Assembly: GCF_006094395.1 (NCBI RefSeq)
Contig: NZ_CP035291.1
Location: 558,001-622,000, forward strand
Source: Staphylococcus haemolyticus
GTDB taxonomy: Bacteria > Bacillota > Bacilli > Staphylococcales > Staphylococcaceae
DNA: 64,000 bases
Direction of reading: 5' to 3'
Numbering within the stretch: position 1 is the first letter of the stretch; each line of letters opens with the position of its first letter. Of this stretch, positions 35,521 to 43,477 are shown in pieces. The notes below the pieces were generated by a model. It was not told the origin of the DNA, made no database searches, and saw only the letters and a program-made list of their open reading frames with translations. The translations under genes and the position numbers were made by a program.

Positions 35521-36207
35521 ATGCCAAAATTAATATTATGTCGTCATGGTCAAAGTGAATGGAATGCTAAAAATTTATTTACAGGATGGGAAGATGTTCA
35601 ACTATCTGAACAAGGACGAAATGAAGCAATTACTTCTGGACGTAAACTAAAAGAAAATGGCATTGAAATTGATGTGGCGTTTACTTCATTGTTAACGAGA
35701 GCATTAGAGACAACTCAATTTTTATTAGCTGAATCAGATCAAGAGTGGATTCCAGTGCATAAAAGTTGGCGTTTAAATGAGCGTCATTATGGTAAATTAC
35801 AAGGTCTTAATAAAGATGAAGCACGAAAAGAATTTGGTGAAGAACAAGTGCATCAATGGCGACGTTCATATGACGTTAAGCCACCAGCACAAACTGAAGA
35901 ACAACGTGAATCATATTTAAAAGATCGTCGTTATAGACATTTAGATCATCGTATGATGCCTTATTCTGAAAGTTTAAAAACAACGTTAGAACGTGTGGTA
36001 CCTATATGGACAGATAAGATTTCTCAACATCTATTAGATGGAGAAACAGTTCTAGTAGCTGCACACGGTAATTCAATCCGCGCATTAATTAAATATTTAG
36101 ATAATGTATCTGATGAAGATATCATTGGCTATGAAATTAAAACTGGTGCACCACTTATTTATGAATTAGATGACAATTTAAATGTCATTGATCATTATTA
36201 TTTATAA
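35521..36207 (+). CDS. gpmA: 2,3-bisphosphoglycerate-dependent phosphoglycerate mutase
   Basis: A 228-residue dPGM interconverting 3- and 2-phosphoglycerate in glycolysis. The phosphohistidine motif LCRHGQSEWN puts the catalytic His at residue 9; LTRALETTQ, LNERHYGKLQGLNK and the second catalytic His in AAHGNSIRAL (about 180) complete the active site. It is monocistronic. In S. aureus this gene lies beside sbi/hlg, which are missing here. Confidence 0.94.
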   Translation: MPKLILCRHGQSEWNAKNLFTGWEDVQLSEQGRNEAITSGRKLKENGIEIDVAFTSLLTRALETTQFLLAESDQEWIPVHKSWRLNERHYGKLQGLNKDEARKEFGEEQVHQWRRSYDVKPPAQTEEQRESYLKDRRYRHLDHRMMPYSESLKTTLERVVPIWTDKISQHLLDGETVLVAAHGNSIRALIKYLDNVSDEDIIGYEIKTGAPLIYELDDNLNVIDHYYL

Positions 36208-36224
36208 TTATTAAATTAAAGGAG

Positions 36225-36269
36225 TGGGAGCGGGACAGAAATTAAAATAAATTCGTGGTCCCATCCCGG
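36225..36269 (+). repeat. Staphylococcal GGGAGCGGGAC intergenic hairpin
   Basis: GGGAGCGGGAC (36225-36235) is partly complementary to GTCCCATCCC (36258-36267). Sequences starting TGGGAGCGGGACAGAAAT are, from memory, common between staphylococcal genes. Function unknown. Confidence 0.55.
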
Positions 36270-36344
36270 CAAGGATGACTAGGTTTGAAAAAAGCATGAT
36301 TTAAGCGCATTTTCAAATTAATCAACTACTGCCAATATGATAAA

Positions 36345-36385
36345 AGAAGGCTGAGACATTTTATTTAGTCCCAGCCTTCTTCTTT
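36345..36385. terminator. Bidirectional terminator gpmA/small basic gene
   Basis: AGAAGGCTGAGAC (36345-36357) pairs with GTCCCAGCCTTCT (36368-36380) with one mismatch; Ts follow on the plus strand and As precede. Confidence 0.88.
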
Positions 36386-36417
36386 TTAGGAGTTATTTAT
36401 GGAAGAAATAGATAACA

Positions 36418-36531
36418 TTAAGCTGATTTACGGTTGCGTTTATGTTGTTTAATTATTTTTAATGCACGTTTTCGAGTTTTGATATTAGGACTATTCAAAT
36501 TTCGACGTGCTGTCTGTAAATCTTGTTTCAT
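36418..36531 (-). CDS. Small basic protein, 37 codons (possible metal homeostasis peptide)
   Basis: From ATG 36531 to TAA 36418 a 37-residue peptide reads MKQDLQTARRNLNSP, then NIKTRKRALKIIKQHKR and NRKSA. It is about one third Lys/Arg with no hydrophobic helix. A very strong AAAAAGGAGG lies 8-9 bases upstream. Small proteins with the SPNIKTRKRALKIIK core are, as I recall, annotated as putative metal homeostasis proteins in lactobacilli and staphylococci. It has its own terminator. It lies near the MntE-like exporter but is not in its operon. Confidence 0.75.
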   Translation of the reverse strand: MKQDLQTARRNLNSPNIKTRKRALKIIKQHKRNRKSA

Positions 36532-36698
36532 ATTTGATTCCTCCTTTTTAAAAAGCATAAAGGAAAGTAAGGTAAAAGTAAATAGTAATTATTACGATTT
36601 ACAAAATAACATAAACAATTTATATGAAATTTAAAAATATATATGTATAATAGGCAAATGTATCTATTGAAAGCTTAGGTAGATAAGAGGGGAATAAT

Positions 36699-38150
36699 AT
36701 GTCACATAGACAAAAATTAGCAATGATATTTACGATGTTGTTAGGTGGCTTTTTCGGGTTGTTGAATGAAACGCTACTTACTACAGCATTGCCAAGAATA
36801 ATGAAAGATTTTAATATTGAATATTCACAAGTACAATGGCTAACAACTGCATTCTTACTAACTAATGGTGTAGTCATTCCATTATCTGCATTTATTATAC
36901 AGCGATATTCAACAAGACAAGTGTTCTTAACTGGGATTCTGATATTCTTTATTGGGACGATGTTAGGCGGTTTTAGTCCAAACTTCACAATTCTTTTAAT
37001 CGCACGTATTATACAAGCTTTAGGCTCAGGTATAATGATGCCACTGATGATGACAACCATTCTAGATGTCTTTCAACCGCATGAGCGCGGTAAATATATG
37101 GGAATGTTTGGATTAGTTATAGGTCTTGCTCCAGCAATTGGACCTACATTATCTGGTTATTTAGTTGAATTCTTTGACTGGAGATCACTTTTCCATGTCG
37201 TTGCACCAATTGCAGCAATTACATTTCTTATAGCTTTAAAAATTATTAAAAACGTCGGAACAACTGTTAAAACACCAATTGATATTTTTTCTATAATATT
37301 ATCAATTTTAGGATTTGGTGGATTATTATACGGTGTCAGTTCTATTTCAAGTGATGGATGGGATGATCCACTAGTATTAATAACGATTATAGGCGGCATA
37401 CTATTAGTTGGACTATTTATCTGGCGTCAAGAGAGACTTGACACGCCACTACTAAGTTTCAAAGTGTTTAAGAATAAAGAGTTTGCGGTTGGGTTAGCGA
37501 TTATGGCTGCAACAATGATTTCCATGATTGGTTCTGAAACAGTATTGCCTATGTTTGTACAAAATCTATTAGGCAGAACACCTATAGATTCAGGACTTAT
37601 CTTACTACCTGGTGCAATTGTTATGGCTATCATGTCTGTTATTTCAGGTTGGTTATACGAAACATTTGGTGCTAAAGTGTTAGCTATAATTGGTATGTCT
37701 ATTGTTCTTATAACGACTTCTTACTTTGTAGTCATGGACGAACATACATCTACTGTAATGTTAGCTACTGTTTATGCTATTCGTATGATTGGAATTGCAA
37801 TGGGCTTGATGCCAATAATGACGCATACAATGAATCAGCTAACACCAGAGCTTAATGCTCATGGTTCATCAATGACAAATACCATTCAGCAAATTGCTGG
37901 TTCAATTGGAACAGCAGGTTTAATTACAATATTAAGTACAGCAAGTAAGAATTTCCAACCGACGATGAGTGATTATCAAGGTATGGATAAAAAAGAAATG
38001 GCAGGACAAATACAAATCGATGCTATGCTTCATGGTTATCATTCAGGGTTTTTATTTGCCGTTATTATTACATTCATCAGTTTATTGCTTACATTTTTAA
38101 TTAAAAGTAAGAAAAAGGTTAAGGCAGAAGCTAAATTACAAAATGATTAA
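36699..38150 (+). CDS. DHA2 (EmrB/QacA) family multidrug MFS transporter
   Basis: A 483-residue 14-helix exporter. Signatures are GGFFGLLNETLLTTALPRIMKDF in helix 1, WLTTAFLLTNGVVIPLSAF, RIIQALGSGIMMPLM in helix 4 and the motif C region GLAPAIGPTLSGYL in helix 5. The helix 1 Glu/Asn pair resembles LmrB/EmrB-type proteins. Substrate is unknown. Its ribosome binding site is AGAGGGGA. Its stop is 22 bases from the structured RNA candidate that precedes tcyA. Confidence 0.86.
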   Translation: MSHRQKLAMIFTMLLGGFFGLLNETLLTTALPRIMKDFNIEYSQVQWLTTAFLLTNGVVIPLSAFIIQRYSTRQVFLTGILIFFIGTMLGGFSPNFTILLIARIIQALGSGIMMPLMMTTILDVFQPHERGKYMGMFGLVIGLAPAIGPTLSGYLVEFFDWRSLFHVVAPIAAITFLIALKIIKNVGTTVKTPIDIFSIILSILGFGGLLYGVSSISSDGWDDPLVLITIIGGILLVGLFIWRQERLDTPLLSFKVFKNKEFAVGLAIMAATMISMIGSETVLPMFVQNLLGRTPIDSGLILLPGAIVMAIMSVISGWLYETFGAKVLAIIGMSIVLITTSYFVVMDEHTSTVMLATVYAIRMIGIAMGLMPIMTHTMNQLTPELNAHGSSMTNTIQQIAGSIGTAGLITILSTASKNFQPTMSDYQGMDKKEMAGQIQIDAMLHGYHSGFLFAVIITFISLLLTFLIKSKKKVKAEAKLQND

Positions 38151-38172
38151 ATTAACTTTATATAGTTAAAAT

Positions 38173-38277
38173 AAGAGATCAAGACGAACGCTGGAAATGT
38201 TTAAGCATTTTTTCAAAGAAGGGATACCATAGAGGACTCCCTCTAACAAAAATGTTCTATGTCTAGGTCTCTTTTTT
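38173..38277 (+). ncRNA. Structured RNA candidate / leader upstream of tcyABC
   Basis: A 13-position closing stem joins AAGAGATCAAGAC (38173-38185) to GTCTAGGTCTCTT (38261-38273) with one mismatch. A T6 run follows (38272-38277), so it is a terminator-like end. Inside are hairpins AAATG/CATTT (38195-38210) and TAGAGG/CCTCTA with loop ACTC (38230-38245). CATAGA can also pair with TCTATG just before the closing stem, giving an alternative fold. No known riboswitch consensus fits. It may be a small RNA, the DHA2 terminator, or an attenuator for tcyABC. Confidence 0.6.
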
Positions 38278-38402
38278 ATATTATTAATATCCAAACATTC
38301 TGAACACTTAAGCAAATGTAAAATAATGTTGACTATTCCTACCCATGAGATTAGAATTAATTTATTCTGACTAATCTAATAGGAATATGGAGGACAAGGT
38401 AG

Positions 38403-39203
38403 ATGAAAAGACTTTTATTTGTTGCTTTAGCACTTATCTTTGTGTTAGCTGCTTGTGGTAATGGAGGATCATCTGATAAAAATAGTGATTCTAAATCAAG
38501 TAGTAGTAACAGCGATAGTAAAACACTGAAAGTGGGTACTGAAGGTACATATGCACCATTCACGTTCCACAATAAACAAGACAAATTAACTGGTTACGAT
38601 ATTGACGTAATCAAAGCAGTTGCAAAAGAAAAAGGTTACAAACTTAAATTTAATGAAACATCATGGGATTCAATGTTTGCTGGTTTAGATGCGAAACGTT
38701 TTGACGTTATTGCTAACCAAGTTGGTGTAAACAAAGATAGAGAGAAAAAATATAAATTCTCTACACCTTACACTTATTCAAGCGCAGTTTTAGTAGTACG
38801 TGAAAATGAAAAGAACATTAAATCATTCAATGACGTTAAAGGTAAAAAAATGGCTCAAACATTCACGTCAAACTATGGTCAATTAGCTAAAGACAAAGGT
38901 GCAGATATTACTAAAGTTGATGGCTTTAACCAAGCGATGGACTTATTATTATCTAATCGTGTTGATGGTACATTTAACGATAGCTTATCTTACTTAGATT
39001 ATAAAAAACAAAAACCAAACGCTAAAATTAAAGCAATCAAAGGAAATGCAGAACAAAGTAAATCAGCATTCACATTTAACAAAGATGTTGATGATAAAGT
39101 TGTATCTGATTTCAATGATGGACTTAAAACATTAAAAGAAAATGGTAAATTAGCGGAAATTGGTAAGAAATGGTTCGGTGAAAATGTTTCTGAGCCTAAA
39201 TAG
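38403..39203 (+). CDS. tcyA: Cystine ABC transporter substrate-binding lipoprotein
   Basis: A 266-residue binding protein of the SBP_bac_3 family. The lipobox LAAC gives lipidated Cys18, followed by a Ser/Asn-rich linker. The mature domain begins KVGTEGTYAPFTFHNKQDKLTGYDIDVIKA, the polar amino acid-binding signature. The assignment to cystine rests on synteny with the S. aureus TcyABC locus. Ribosome binding site GGAGGA. The operon follows the structured RNA candidate. Confidence 0.88.
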   Translation: MKRLLFVALALIFVLAACGNGGSSDKNSDSKSSSSNSDSKTLKVGTEGTYAPFTFHNKQDKLTGYDIDVIKAVAKEKGYKLKFNETSWDSMFAGLDAKRFDVIANQVGVNKDREKKYKFSTPYTYSSAVLVVRENEKNIKSFNDVKGKKMAQTFTSNYGQLAKDKGADITKVDGFNQAMDLLLSNRVDGTFNDSLSYLDYKKQKPNAKIKAIKGNAEQSKSAFTFNKDVDDKVVSDFNDGLKTLKENGKLAEIGKKWFGENVSEPK

Positions 39204-39903
39204 TCAACAACAACATGCATTAGATGCGGCAGGGCAAGCATTTGGACCAATGTTGGAAGGTTTATTAAAATATTCTATTCCAATAACAATAGTTACATTT
39301 ATCTTAGGTTTGATTATTGCTTTATTTACAGCGTTAATGCGTATTTCAACGAGTAAAGTTTTAAAAGGTATCGCAAGAGTTTACGTTTCAATTATTCGTG
39401 GTACACCGATGATCGTACAGTTATTCATAATCTTTTATGGTATTCCTGAATTAGGACGACTAGTAACTGGTAATGCTGATGAACAATGGACATTATCATC
39501 AGTTATTTCAGCTATCATCGGTTTATCACTTAATGTTGGTGCGTATGCTTCAGAAATTATCCGTGGTGGTATTATTTCTATACCTAAAGGTCAAACAGAA
39601 GCGGCTTATTCTATAGGAATGAACTATAGACAAACGATTCAAAGAATTATTTTACCTCAAGCGATTCGTGTTTCAATACCAGCTTTAGGTAATACATTCT
39701 TAAGTTTAATTAAAGATACATCATTACTTGGCTTCATCTTGGTTGCAGAAATGTTCCGTAAAGCTCAAGAGGTAGCGTCTACAACATATGAATATTTCAC
39801 TATTTATATTCTTGTAGCAGTAATGTATTGGGTAATTTGCTTCATTATCTCAGTTATCCAAAGCTTCTATGAATCATATATTGAAAGAGGGTATAACTCA
39901 TGA
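39184..39903 (+). CDS. tcyB: Cystine ABC transporter permease
   Basis: A 239-residue His/Glu/Gln/Arg-type permease with about five helices. The EAA loop (AAYSIGMNYRQTIQRIILPQAIR) and RGTPMIVQLFIIFYG are typical. The ATG at 39184 overlaps the end of tcyA by 20 bases, in another frame; GGTGAAA precedes it. An earlier in-frame GTG at 39160 lies deep inside tcyA. It partners TcyC. Confidence 0.88.
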   Translation: MFLSLNSQQQHALDAAGQAFGPMLEGLLKYSIPITIVTFILGLIIALFTALMRISTSKVLKGIARVYVSIIRGTPMIVQLFIIFYGIPELGRLVTGNADEQWTLSSVISAIIGLSLNVGAYASEIIRGGIISIPKGQTEAAYSIGMNYRQTIQRIILPQAIRVSIPALGNTFLSLIKDTSLLGFILVAEMFRKAQEVASTTYEYFTIYILVAVMYWVICFIISVIQSFYESYIERGYNS

Positions 39904-40631
39904 TTGAATTAAGTGGTATCCATAAATCATTCAATGATAAAGAAGTCATTAAAGGCATTGAATTAAATGTAGATAAAGGGGAAGTCGTGACACTTATTGG
40001 ACGATCTGGTTCAGGTAAAACGACATTACTACGTATGATTAATGCTTTAGAAATTCCGACTGAAGGTAATGTAAGTGTTAATGGTGAAAGTTACACCGCA
40101 AATAATAAAAAGTCTCAAATAAGCGTACGCAAGCAATCGGGTATGGTATTTCAAAGTTATAATCTATTTCCTCATAAATCTGCATTGGAAAATGTAATGG
40201 AAGGGTTAGTAACTGTTAAGAAAATGAGTAAAGCAGATGCGAAAGAAAGAGCTATGGGATTACTTGAAAAAGTTGGTTTGACAAGTGTTAAAGATCAACG
40301 ACCTCATGCACTTTCGGGTGGTCAACAACAACGTGTAGCGATCGCTAGAGCGTTAGCTATGAATCCGCAAGTTATGTTGTTTGATGAACCTACTTCTGCA
40401 TTAGATCCAGAATTAGTTAATGACGTATTAAGAGTAATTAAAGAATTAGCTGATGAAGGTATGACAATGGTAATTGTCACGCATGAAATGCGATTTGCAC
40501 GCCAAGTCTCAAATAAAATCGTCTTTATACATGAAGGACGTATCGGTGAACAAGGTACACCAGACGAAGTATTCGAACATCCTAAGACAGAAGAATTACG
40601 TCGTTTCTTAAATGTAATTAATGAAGATTAA
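39900..40631 (+). CDS. tcyC: Cystine ABC transporter ATP-binding protein
   Basis: A 243-residue ATPase. Walker A GRSGSGKT, signature LSGGQQQR, Walker B VMLFDEPTSALD and switch His in THEMRFARQ are all present. The ATG overlaps the tcyB stop by four bases. It powers cystine uptake; glutamine-type substrates are possible by family. Confidence 0.9.
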   Translation: MIELSGIHKSFNDKEVIKGIELNVDKGEVVTLIGRSGSGKTTLLRMINALEIPTEGNVSVNGESYTANNKKSQISVRKQSGMVFQSYNLFPHKSALENVMEGLVTVKKMSKADAKERAMGLLEKVGLTSVKDQRPHALSGGQQQRVAIARALAMNPQVMLFDEPTSALDPELVNDVLRVIKELADEGMTMVIVTHEMRFARQVSNKIVFIHEGRIGEQGTPDEVFEHPKTEELRRFLNVINED

Positions 40632-40638
40632 TAATAAA

Positions 40639-40687
40639 AAACACTTTTCTAAAGTTCATAAAGTTGAACCTAGAAAAGTGTTTTTTT
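40639..40687 (+). terminator. Terminator after tcyABC
   Basis: AAACACTTTTCTA and TAGAAAAGTGTTT arms with a T7 run; faces fmhA, so it may be bidirectional. Confidence 0.9.
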
Positions 40688-40696
40688 GATTTATAA

Positions 40697-41941
40697 CTAT
40701 TTACGTTCTAATAGTTGTTTAACTTTGTATGCAAGTGGGTGTATAGGTTTGATGAAATCTCCAATGTATTCGTAAACATTAGCATTGAAGCCTTTTTTAA
40801 ATTGTTGCACACCATAATCTTCAGCATCTTCACTAAAGTCACCTGTAATACCGTAGAAATTATAACGATCTACATTGTGCTCTTTTGCGAATTTAATCAT
40901 ATCCCATTGTAAACGATATGCGCCCATATACGCATTATATTTAGGATTTGAACCACTGGATAAATAATAAACTTCATGCTCATTATATAAGTATAAAGCG
41001 GCAGCTAGATTGAGTGTTTCGCCTTCTTCAGCAATTTTATTTTTCGTTTCATTTAATTTACGTTCATTACTATCAACTTGTTGCTGTATTTGTGTGCGCT
41101 TGTTTTTATTTTTCTTAGAGTTAGGGTTTTCCTCTAATACAGCATCGACTTCGGCTAATTGTTCTATTAATGAATCGTGTTTTTGTTGAAGAGTAGATAA
41201 GTAATCCTTTAAATCAATATAAGCAAGTTTAAGCATTGCATGGTCTTTATACGTTTTTTGCATTTCATAAAAGTATGGTTTGTCTCTAAATTTGAAACCA
41301 TGTTTTTCTTCGGCCATTTGGAATAATTCAAAGAACGTATCCGTTTCATCCATAGGTAGCGTTCTTACTTTTACGCCCATTTCATACGTTTTTTTAATGT
41401 TACGACGTGTTTGATAGTCCATTTCTTTTAATAATTGATCTTCTGACTTGTCTTTTAAATCTAAGACAGATAACCAACGTATTTGACTCATTGTGCTATA
41501 ACCTACTGTCCATCCTTGATGTTTGTAACCTAAATCTTCCAACGTTTTGATGACTGCTCGGTTATCGTAACTTTCTAAAATTTCTCCATCAGCATTACGT
41601 AGGTTCTCCAAAATATAAGGATCAACTAATACATATAAGCAATTATGTTTTTTTAAATAACTTGTTAGTGATTTAAAGAAAAAGTGAACCAATTCAATAT
41701 TGCTGTAGTCCATGACAGGTCCACGATGTGTATAAAAATATTTGAACACTTTTAAAGCACGTGCCTCAGTCATTAAAGTTGCAGCGATGACATTGTCGCT
41801 GTCATCTTTGACACCTACAACATGCACATCACCTTTTAATTCGTTTCTGTTTTCAAAGTGAATTCGGGATTGTGTGTAATGAGAGAAATGACTGGATGTA
41901 AATTTCTCAAATTCCTCCGGTGATAAAGTTACGAATTTCAT
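40697..41941 (-). CDS. fmhA: FemABX-family peptidyltransferase (FmhA-like)
   Basis: A 414-residue Fem family protein with two GNAT-like lobes. YQTRRNIKKTYEMGVKV, FFELFQMAEEKHGF and the late segment YLSSGSNPKYNAYMGAYRLQWDMIKFAKEH are family hallmarks. A helical arm (about 245-310, rich in Gln/Lys/Glu) inserts between the lobes. The family adds Gly or Ser from aminoacyl-tRNA to peptidoglycan stem peptides; FmhA's precise acceptor is not known. ATG 41941 has AGAGGAG nine bases upstream; ATG 41947 is too close to that site. Confidence 0.88.
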   Translation of the reverse strand: MKFVTLSPEEFEKFTSSHFSHYTQSRIHFENRNELKGDVHVVGVKDDSDNVIAATLMTEARALKVFKYFYTHRGPVMDYSNIELVHFFFKSLTSYLKKHNCLYVLVDPYILENLRNADGEILESYDNRAVIKTLEDLGYKHQGWTVGYSTMSQIRWLSVLDLKDKSEDQLLKEMDYQTRRNIKKTYEMGVKVRTLPMDETDTFFELFQMAEEKHGFKFRDKPYFYEMQKTYKDHAMLKLAYIDLKDYLSTLQQKHDSLIEQLAEVDAVLEENPNSKKNKNKRTQIQQQVDSNERKLNETKNKIAEEGETLNLAAALYLYNEHEVYYLSSGSNPKYNAYMGAYRLQWDMIKFAKEHNVDRYNFYGITGDFSEDAEDYGVQQFKKGFNANVYEYIGDFIKPIHPLAYKVKQLLERK

Positions 41942-42195
41942 ATTCATCTACTCCTCTGCGTTTTTAAGAATTATCATTTATTTTAACAAATAACTACAAC
42001 TATTACACAAGATAAGTTATTAAATCACATCGTACTTTAGTTGTAGGTTAAAATATATATTTAATTTATAATAATAAATATTTTTAGAAAACTAAATTTT
42101 TATGAACTAGCGCATATTTTAAAAGCATTGTATGATAGTATTTGCAAAAGAAGTATAATGATAGATAAAGAGAACTGGGCAATAGGAGTGAATAT

Positions 42196-42555
42196 ATGAA
42201 ACGTATATTAGTTATGTTAAGTATCGGTATATTAATGCTAGCTGCATGTGGTAATGATAAATATGTCGATAAAATAGATAAAGCTGTTAAAATGCAAGAT
42301 CAAAAGCAAGAACAAATGGCTAAAAATGATACAGGCGATAAGGTTAAACACTTTGATAAAAAAGATGCAAATATTTACGTATACGAAAATGGTAAGTATG
42401 TTGTCTTAGCGTACAAACCATTAAGTAATAATGAGGAAGTTCATTACTACACTTATCAATTTGATGGTAAAAAAGCGAAACGCATTGATAACTTTGACAC
42501 AAAACAATATATCGAATCACATGATGCTGATTATAAGGAAGAAAATATGAATTAA
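42196..42555 (+). CDS. Small cystatin-like fold lipoprotein (DUF4467-type)
   Basis: A 119-residue lipoprotein with lipobox LAAC (Cys18) and the segment DKYVDKIDKAVKMQDQKQ near the start. The rest has the beta-rich pattern NIYVYENGKYVVLAYKPL and HYYTYQF. These small lipoproteins are conserved in staphylococci and have no known function. It is 23 bases upstream of dsbA and probably in one transcript with it. Ribosome binding site AGGAG. Confidence 0.78.
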   Translation: MKRILVMLSIGILMLAACGNDKYVDKIDKAVKMQDQKQEQMAKNDTGDKVKHFDKKDANIYVYENGKYVVLAYKPLSNNEEVHYYTYQFDGKKAKRIDNFDTKQYIESHDADYKEENMN

Positions 42556-42578
42556 TATATAATTACAAAGGAGCATCT

Positions 42579-43175
42579 ATGAAAAAGATAATTTTGATAA
42601 TAAGCATGTTGATGGTGTTAACCATTATCATGAGTGCTTGTTCTAATAACAACAATGAAAAGCAGCCACCTAAAACTAAGAATGGCAAAATTTTGATCGT
42701 TGAATATGGAGATTTTAAATGTCCATATTGCAAAAAAGTTGAAAAGAATGTAATGCCAACCATTAAAAAAGACTATATTGATACGAATAAAGTAGAGTAT
42801 CAATTTATTAATGCTGGTTTTCTTGGTAAAGATTCTATCGTCGGCTCTAGAGCTGGAAATGCAGTGCAAAAAGTTGCACCTAATGAATACTTAACTTTTC
42901 AACGTAATGTATTATCGAATCAAAAAGACGAGGATAAAAAGTGGTTAACAGAACAATTTTTAGATAATGAAATTGATAAGTTAGATATTACGACGCAACA
43001 AAAATCTGACATAAAAAAGCAATATAAAACTAAGAACAGTGACGCTTGGAAAAAAGCAGAAGAACAGAAGAAAATGACAGAAGATAATAACATTGACACC
43101 GTTCCGACAGTATTTATAAATGGCAAAAAAGTGAAAGATCCATATGAAGTTGAAGAGTGGAAGAAATACTTATAG
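42579..43175 (+). CDS. dsbA: DsbA thiol-disulfide oxidoreductase lipoprotein
   Basis: A 198-residue extracellular lipoprotein with a DsbA-like thioredoxin fold. The lipobox MSAC gives Cys21. The active site is CPYC at 48-51 and the cis-Pro loop is TVPT near residue 173. It introduces disulfide bonds into exported proteins. S. aureus DsbA is a lipoprotein of the same length with no DsbB partner. Ribosome binding site AAAGGAG. Confidence 0.9.
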   Translation: MKKIILIISMLMVLTIIMSACSNNNNEKQPPKTKNGKILIVEYGDFKCPYCKKVEKNVMPTIKKDYIDTNKVEYQFINAGFLGKDSIVGSRAGNAVQKVAPNEYLTFQRNVLSNQKDEDKKWLTEQFLDNEIDKLDITTQQKSDIKKQYKTKNSDAWKKAEEQKKMTEDNNIDTVPTVFINGKKVKDPYEVEEWKKYL

Positions 43176-43277
43176 TTATGAATTGAAAGTATTGTAGTTA
43201 GTAACGTTGCCAATCATTTTAGTGCAATATCGTAATCTCTTAGAGAGAAGTAAAATAATTTTAATAAAGATTAATTT

Positions 43278-43320
43278 AAAGAAGAATTGTAGTGTACATC
43301 GCTAGGATTCTTCTTTTTTT
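43278..43320 (+). terminator. Terminator after dsbA
   Basis: AAAGAAGAAT (43278-43287) pairs with ATTCTTCTTT (43307-43316), with a T-rich end. Confidence 0.82.
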
Positions 43321-43443
43321 AAAATTAGGAAAGGTAGTAACTTAATCAATGATAGATTTTTTAATAAAAGATGATTTTTATTAAATTGAAAATAAAAAAC
43401 ATTAAAAACCTATTGTAATTTTATACAAATAAAGTTATACTTT

Positions 43444-43466
43444 TAAATCGTAATTATTACTATTTA
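43444..43466. promoter_or_regulatory. Zur box upstream of adcA
   Basis: TAAATCGTAAT-T-ATTACTATTTA matches the staphylococcal Zur consensus TAAATCGTAAT-N-ATTACGATTTA with one mismatch. It sits immediately before the GAGGAG ribosome binding site (43468) and overlaps the predicted transcription start, so Zn-Zur would repress the gene. Confidence 0.85.
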
Positions 43467-43477
43467 TGAGGAGTTAT

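Noticed and set aside
43370..43443. Separate promoter or second Zur box before adcA
   Set aside because: Only weak -35 and -10-like boxes are present; no second palindrome.
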